Assembly (NCBI GenBank): GCA_028817255.1
Contig: JAPPQA010000070.1
Span: forward strand, 1 to 11,376
Direction: 5' to 3'
Origin: Gammaproteobacteria bacterium
GTDB taxonomy: Bacteria; Pseudomonadota; Gammaproteobacteria; Porifericomitales; Porifericomitaceae
DNA: 11,376 nucleotides
Below are positions 7,530-11,376 of this stretch, piece by piece. The notes beneath the pieces were generated by a model that did no database searches, was not told where the DNA came from, and was given only the letters and a program-made list of their open reading frames with translations. Within the stretch, counting starts at the first letter, position 1. Each line of letters begins with the position of its first letter. The position numbers and the translations under genes were made by a program.

Positions 7530-8207
7530 CTAAGGATAGCGCTGGATTATACCCTTGATCTTGAGCTTCTGCCGCAATTCGTCGCGCTGCCGCGCCGCCG
7601 TTCGGCGGGACAGCTCCGGCCCCACCTGAACACGGTAAACGGCCTCGCCGCCGCTGTCATGCTGGCTGACGAAGGCGCGATAACCTGCCTTGCGCAACCG
7701 ATCCTGCAAGGTGTCCGCATTTTTCCGGCGCGCGAAGCTGCCCATCTGCACTACCCAGGCATCGCCGTCATCCGGCGCCCCTGTGCCCTCGCCGGCGGCG
7801 GCCGGCGACAAGGGCGGCGACTTGGCTGCCGCGGACGGCGGCGGCGAAGGCGATTTGACGGCCGCCGACGGCGGCTTGGCTGCCGCGGACGGCGGCGACG
7901 AAGGCGGCTTGACGGCCGCTGGCGGCGGCTCGGCTGCCGCGGACGGCGAAGGCGAAGGCGGCACCTCGGGGAGGCCATCCAGCACGACCCCCTTCAGCGG
8001 CGCCGTCCCGGCTTCTCCCGCCACTTCCTCCGCGGCATCCTTCGCTGGCTGGAAACCGGGATCGAAGTCCACCGCCGGCGGCGGCGGGGGAGGCTCCACG
8101 GGCGGCAGCTCCGTGACCGGTTCGTCCAGAATCAGGGGGATAAAGATCGCCGCCAAGACCACCAGTATGGCCGCGCCCGTCAGCCGTTCCTGCAGTTGCC
8201 GCTCCAC
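7530..8207 (-). CDS. dedD: DedD-like SPOR-domain cell division protein
   Basis: DedD-type proteins are single-pass inner-membrane proteins whose periplasmic SPOR domain binds denuded peptidoglycan glycans at the division site. The 225-residue protein begins with the family-typical RQLQERLTGA, then one membrane helix (about 10-27). A long Pro/Ala/Ser/Lys linker follows (about 33-145), then a C-terminal SPOR domain (148-225) with WVVQMGSF and YRVQVGP. The start is GTG at 8207, 19 bp after folC; the Shine-Dalgarno is weak (GGGAC). The linker contains an 18-residue tandem repeat built on a 54-bp DNA repeat. Position between folC and purF matches the conserved folC-dedD-cvpA-purF order, which supports the symbol over a generic SPOR protein. 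Confidence 0.9.
   Translation of the reverse strand: MERQLQERLTGAAILVVLAAIFIPLILDEPVTELPPVEPPPPPPAVDFDPGFQPAKDAAEEVAGEAGTAPLKGVVLDGLPEVPPSPSPSAAAEPPPAAVKPPSSPPSAAAKPPSAAVKSPSPPPSAAAKSPPLSPAAAGEGTGAPDDGDAWVVQMGSFARRKNADTLQDRLRKAGYRAFVSQHDSGGEAVYRVQVGPELSRRTAARQRDELRQKLKIKGIIQRYP
7821..7965 (-). repeat. 54-bp tandem repeat in the dedD linker (about 2.7 copies)
   Basis: Units begin at 7821, 7875 and 7929 on the plus strand, each opening with CTTGGCTGCCGCGGACGG or a one-base variant (CTCGGCTGCC in the third). The exact 54-bp period encodes an 18-residue unit of the form SAAAxPPxAAVKxPSxPP in the periplasmic linker of DedD. Copies differ at a few positions. The period is a multiple of three, so copy-number change would preserve the frame. 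Confidence 0.85.
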
Positions 8208-8226
8208 AAGCGTCCCGCCGGTCCGT

Positions 8227-9618
8227 TCAGCGCCCGCCCAGCGCCCCGGACGCCAACTCGCCGCCGTCCAGGCCGCGCCAGGCCGCGCGCCCCGCGCCCA
8301 CGCCGCAATTCAGCCAGTTCAAGGCGCCTCCCACAGTCAGGAAAGAGCCCGTCACCACCGCCCGGTCGGCGGCGGAAGCGGAATGGCTCAGGCGGTCCAG
8401 CGCGCCCCAGATATGGCGATAGACCCGCACTGGCTTATCCGTTACCGGGCGCAGCTCCGCCAGCAACGTAGCGGCGGACGCGCCGCGCCACCCCGGCAAT
8501 CCCACCACGTGCCAATAATCCGCGGCCCGATCGAGTTCGGCAAACACGGCACGGTGATCCTTATCCCGGAGCATGCCGACCACCATGTGGGTGGCGCCGG
8601 ACACCGGCAAATCGGCGAGGCCGCGGCGCAGCTCCAGTGCCGACTGAGGGTTGTGCGCCACGTCCAGGAGCAGCGGCGGCAGCCCCGGCACTACCTGGCA
8701 ACGGCCGGCAAGCCGGCAGGACTTCAACCCTTCGACAATCGCGGACTCCGGCACCGGCAAACGGCCGGCAAGCCGGTCCAGAGCCATCAACGCGCCCGCG
8801 GCGTTGCGCACCTGACAACTGCCATAGGGGTACGACAGGGGCAGTCCCTCGTACTCGCGCCCTCCCCCGCGCCAGCACCACGACCCGGTCCCATCCTCTT
8901 TTTTTTCGCAGGAAAAATCGCGCCCGAGAATGCTGAGCGGCGCCCGCAATCTCCGGGCGCAAGCGACCAGGGACGCGGGCGGCGCCGGGTCCGAACACAC
9001 CGCGGGCACACCCGGGCGAAAGATGCCCGCCTTCTCCCTGCCGATCGCTTCCCGGTCGTCCCCAAGCCACTCCTGGTGATCCATGGCGACGGAGGTTACC
9101 AGAGCCAAGTCGGCATCGAGGACATTTACGGCATCCAGCCTGCCCCCCAGGCCAACCTCAAGCAAGGCCACATCCACGTCGGCCTCCCGGAACAACTGCA
9201 GAGCGGCCAGGGTGCCGAACTCGAAATAGGTCAACACGGTGCCGCAACGCGCCTCCTCGACGCGGGCAAAGACGCGGCACAAATCGGCATCCGTCGCCTC
9301 CCGGCCCGCGACCCGGATGCGCTCGTTGTAGCGCACCAGATGCGGAGAATAATACGCGCCGGTGCGATACCCGGCGCGGCCCAACACCGCCTCCAGCACC
9401 GCCACGCTGGAACCCTTGCCGTTGGTACCGGCCACGCTGATCACGCAGTAGCCGGGAGCGAGCAAACCCATGCGCGCGGCAACCTGGCGGCAACGATCCA
9501 AACCCAATTCCACGGCACGGGTATGGATCTGCTGCTGCCAGGCCAGCCACTGCTCCAGGCTGCGGTTGCCGGCGACAGGCAGGCCGTTGCCGGAGAACAG
9601 ATTCGCCGGCTCGCTCAC
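8227..9618 (-). CDS. folC: Bifunctional folylpolyglutamate / dihydrofolate synthase
   Basis: FolC adds L-glutamate to dihydropteroate, giving dihydrofolate, and extends the polyglutamate tail of folates, using ATP. The Mur-ligase-type P-loop is GTNGKGS at residues 64-70. Other landmarks are SPHLVRYNERI (91-101), the LLEVGLGGRLDAVN block (152-165), SVAMDHQEWLG (176-186) and LLDVAHNPQSA (317-327) of the C-terminal domain. At 463 residues it is longer than the usual 420-440, with an Ala/Gly-rich C-terminal tail after about 437. I chose the GTG at 9618: it overlaps the accD stop as GTGA and has AAGGAG 7 nt upstream. The frame stays open much further upstream, but that part runs through accD out of frame and has no FolC similarity. 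An A8 run sits at residues 238-240. Confidence 0.95.
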   Translation of the reverse strand: MSEPANLFSGNGLPVAGNRSLEQWLAWQQQIHTRAVELGLDRCRQVAARMGLLAPGYCVISVAGTNGKGSSVAVLEAVLGRAGYRTGAYYSPHLVRYNERIRVAGREATDADLCRVFARVEEARCGTVLTYFEFGTLAALQLFREADVDVALLEVGLGGRLDAVNVLDADLALVTSVAMDHQEWLGDDREAIGREKAGIFRPGVPAVCSDPAPPASLVACARRLRAPLSILGRDFSCEKKEDGTGSWCWRGGGREYEGLPLSYPYGSCQVRNAAGALMALDRLAGRLPVPESAIVEGLKSCRLAGRCQVVPGLPPLLLDVAHNPQSALELRRGLADLPVSGATHMVVGMLRDKDHRAVFAELDRAADYWHVVGLPGWRGASAATLLAELRPVTDKPVRVYRHIWGALDRLSHSASAADRAVVTGSFLTVGGALNWLNCGVGAGRAAWRGLDGGELASGALGGR

Positions 9619-10520
9619 AGCGTCGCTCCTTCGAGCAGCGTCATGGCCCGCTCCTCCGGCGGCATCGGAAGGCCCAGCATCAGGGCCAGCATAGAGGCGA
9701 TCCGATCCCGCAATTGCCCACGGGAGACAATCATGTCCACCGCCCCATGCTCCAGCAACGACTCGCTGCGCTGAAAGCCCTCCGGCAACGGCTCGCGTAT
9801 GGTCTGCTCGATCACGCGCGGCCCGGCAAAGCCGATCAGGGCGTCCGGTTCCGCGACTATCACGTCGCCCAGCCAGGCAAGGCTGGCGGAGACGCCACCC
9901 ATGGTCGGGTCGGTCAACACGGCAAGGTAGGGCAGGCCGCGCTCCCGGAACCGGGCCAGGGCGACGCTGGTCTTGGCCATCTGCATCAACGAAGCCAACC
10001 CCTCCTGCATACGGGCGCCGCCGCTGGCACAGAAACAGACCAGGGGCAGCTCCCGCTCCAGCGCATGCCGCACGGCCCGCACAAAGCGCTCCCCCACCGC
10101 GGAACCCATGGAACCGCCCAGGAAATGGAAATCGAAGGCACAGGCCACCAGGGGAATCCCCTTGACGCGCCCCGCCAGCACGACCAACGCGTCCGTCTCG
10201 CCGGTACTGCGCCGCGCCTGCTGCAAGCGGTCGCGATAACGTTTCCGGTCCTTGAATTTCAGTCGGTCCACGGCAAGCAAGCCGGCGCCCACCTCTTCCT
10301 TTTTTTCGTCCGGGTCGAGAAAAAATTGCAGGCGGAGGCGCGCCGGGATACGCATATGGTAACTGCATTTCGGACAGACGTGCAGGCACCGCTCCAATTC
10401 CGGGCGATACAAGACCTCGTTGCAGCGCTCGCAACGGGTCCACAGTCCCTTGGGCACCTGGCGCCGGTTGCCATTCTTGCTCTTAACGCGCGGGCGCAGC
10501 AGCTTCTCGAACCAACTCAC
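9615..10520 (-). CDS. accD: Acetyl-CoA carboxylase carboxyltransferase subunit beta
   Basis: AccD forms, with AccA, the carboxyltransferase that moves CO2 from carboxybiotin to acetyl-CoA, giving malonyl-CoA for fatty-acid synthesis. I place the start at GTG 10520 (fMet-SWFEKLL, matching the usual MSWxEK opening), with GGAGG 8 nt upstream. This gives 301 residues, against 304 in E. coli. The N-terminal zinc ribbon is Cys30, Cys33, Cys49 and Cys52 (C-x2-C-x15-C-x2-C). The crotonase-like core shows GGSMGSAVGERF (135-146), ASGGARMQEG (165-174), TMGGVSAS (206-213) and FAGPRVIEQT (231-240). An in-frame ATG at 10676 would give 353 residues but would run over the trpA 3' end without family similarity. 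A dnaX-like A AAA AAG heptamer lies at residues 72-74. The gap from trpA is 31 bp. Confidence 0.96.
   Translation of the reverse strand: MSWFEKLLRPRVKSKNGNRRQVPKGLWTRCERCNEVLYRPELERCLHVCPKCSYHMRIPARLRLQFFLDPDEKKEEVGAGLLAVDRLKFKDRKRYRDRLQQARRSTGETDALVVLAGRVKGIPLVACAFDFHFLGGSMGSAVGERFVRAVRHALERELPLVCFCASGGARMQEGLASLMQMAKTSVALARFRERGLPYLAVLTDPTMGGVSASLAWLGDVIVAEPDALIGFAGPRVIEQTIREPLPEGFQRSESLLEHGAVDMIVSRGQLRDRIASMLALMLGLPMPPEERAMTLLEGATL
9626..9631 (-). promoter_or_regulatory. Ribosome binding site for folC
   Basis: AAGGAG on the minus strand lies in the last codons of accD, 7 nt before the GTG at 9618. It is a near-consensus Shine-Dalgarno sequence. It decides the folC start in favour of the GTGA overlap with accD. 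Confidence 0.75.
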
Positions 10521-10528
10521 CACCAGCG

Positions 10529-10533
10529 CCTCC
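10529..10533 (-). promoter_or_regulatory. Ribosome binding site for accD
   Basis: GGAGG in the 31-bp trpA/accD gap lies 8 nt before GTG 10520 and 5 nt before a second, adjacent GTG at 10523. The better spacing and the V-S-W-F-E-K opening favour 10520. Confidence 0.75.
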
Positions 10534-10551
10534 GTTCCGCCGCCGGCGCGT

Positions 10552-11376
10552 TCACCCCGGGAGCCCCGCGCCGTCCACTGCCATGCGGATCTCCCGCGCG
10601 AAACCGCTCGCAACCTCGGGCAGGCGGCCGGGTTCCCCGGCAACCGCGGCAAGACGCTCCACCAAGGCGCTGCCAATCACCACGGCATCGCCCAAGCCGG
10701 CGGCGCCGGCCGCGGCGCGCGAATCCTTGATCCCGAAACCCACCGCCACGGGCAAGGAACTGCTGTGCCGGACACGATCCAAGGCCGTCGCCACTTCCTT
10801 CAATTCCAGGTGCTCGCTGCCGGTCACCCCCTTGAGCGACACGTAATAGAGGAATCCCCGGGCGGATCGGCAGATCCGTTCCAGCCGCCGCTCCCCCGTG
10901 GTGGGGGAAAGCAGGAAGATCTGGTCCAGCCCGCGGCGGCGCAATTCCTCCGAGACCTCCGCCGCCTCTTCGGGGGGGAGATCGACCAGCAGGACGCCGT
11001 CAACGCCGGCAGCGGCCGCCGCCGCGCCGAAAGCCGCCACCCCCATAGCCTCCACCGGATTGAGATACCCCATCAGGACCACCGGCGTGACCCGGTCTCG
11101 CTCCCGAAAACAGGCCACCATCCGCAGTACGTCCGACAGGCTGGTACCGTGCTCCAGGGCGCGCTCGCTGGAACGCTGAATCGCCGGCCCGTCGGCCATC
11201 GGGTCGGAGAAGGGCACGCCCAGCTCGACCAGGTCGGCGCCGCCCTCCACGAGAGCGTGCATAAGCGGCACGGTATGCTCAGGGCACGGATCCCCGGCGG
11301 TGATAAAGAGGATCACCCCCCGGCGGTTGCGGGCGCGAAGCCCCCGAAAACAGTTCTCAATGCGGTTCATTGCCAT
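10552..11376 (-). CDS. trpA: Tryptophan synthase alpha chain
   Basis: TrpA cleaves indole-3-glycerol phosphate to indole and glyceraldehyde 3-phosphate, and passes indole to TrpB in the alpha2-beta2 complex. The protein is a TIM barrel of 274 residues (E. coli 268). The catalytic pair is visible as Glu51 in LVELGVPFSDP and Asp62 in ADGPAIQ, corresponding to Glu49 and Asp60. The mobile loop YVSLKGVTG is at 178-186, and the phosphate-binding segments are GFGI (213-216) and IGSA (234-237). The ATG at 11376 is the last base triplet of the window, so the upstream Shine-Dalgarno cannot be seen; ATG 11370 (MNRIENCF) is an equally plausible start and an upstream start is possible. trpB is the expected gene just outside the window. 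Confidence 0.95.
   Translation of the reverse strand: MAMNRIENCFRGLRARNRRGVILFITAGDPCPEHTVPLMHALVEGGADLVELGVPFSDPMADGPAIQRSSERALEHGTSLSDVLRMVACFRERDRVTPVVLMGYLNPVEAMGVAAFGAAAAAAGVDGVLLVDLPPEEAAEVSEELRRRGLDQIFLLSPTTGERRLERICRSARGFLYYVSLKGVTGSEHLELKEVATALDRVRHSSSLPVAVGFGIKDSRAAAGAAGLGDAVVIGSALVERLAAVAGEPGRLPEVASGFAREIRMAVDGAGLPG

Noticed and set aside
8891..8910. T8 run at 8899-8906 as a plus-strand terminator
   Set aside because: No stable hairpin directly precedes it and no plus-strand gene ends there; it is the complement of Lys/Glu codons in folC.
7690..9774. A 694-codon plus-strand open frame opposite dedD and folC
   Set aside because: It crosses two clearly identified minus-strand genes, is low in complexity and shows no family motif.
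9619..10443. Extension of FolC to an ATG at 10443 (738 residues)
   Set aside because: The extra 275 residues run through accD out of frame without FolC similarity; GTG 9618 has a good Shine-Dalgarno and fits the family N-terminus. The open frame is only noted in the frameshift finding.
10521..10676. AccD start at ATG 10676
   Set aside because: The added 52 residues overlap the end of trpA and have no AccD similarity. GTG 10520 gives the usual SWFEK start, family length and a GGAGG at good spacing.

Overview
The window is dense, GC-rich proteobacterial DNA, most likely from a gammaproteobacterium. I infer this from the gene order trpA-accD-folC-dedD-purF, which is typical of beta- and gammaproteobacteria, and from an Rnf-type RnfD/RnfG pair and a proteobacterial RND efflux pair. 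No RNA genes, insertion sequences, CRISPR arrays or attachment sites were seen. The longest stretch without a gene is 124 bp.

Right part, minus strand, transcribed from 11376 towards 4342: trpA (tryptophan synthase alpha), accD (acetyl-CoA carboxylase beta), folC (folylpolyglutamate/dihydrofolate synthase), dedD (SPOR-domain cell-division protein), purF (amidophosphoribosyltransferase), rnfD and rnfG. Most junctions are tight: 31 bp trpA/accD, a 4-bp GTGA overlap accD/folC, 19 bp folC/dedD, 124 bp dedD/purF, a 4-bp ATGA overlap purF/rnfD, and a 4-bp TTGA overlap rnfD/rnfG. These genes probably form one long operon or two consecutive ones, joining tryptophan, fatty-acid, folate and purine synthesis with envelope constriction.

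The block departs from the usual order in two ways. cvpA, normally between dedD and purF, is absent. An incomplete Rnf set (only D and G, the two subunits with covalent FMN) is coupled to the 3' end of purF, without rnfA, B, C or E beside it.

Left part, plus strand: a periplasmic adaptor (membrane fusion protein, 17-1213) and an RND inner-membrane permease (1203-4481) overlap by 11 bp and form a two-gene efflux unit. No outer-membrane channel gene is visible. The permease and rnfG meet tail to tail and overlap in coding sequence by 140 bp.

Most of the content is well-known housekeeping. The points most worth a second look are the orphan rnfDG pair, the missing cvpA, the convergent coding overlap, in-frame slippery A-runs in accD and folC (with an open -1 frame leading from accD into folC), and tandem repeats in dedD and at the adaptor/permease junction. 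I found no convincing wholly new system.
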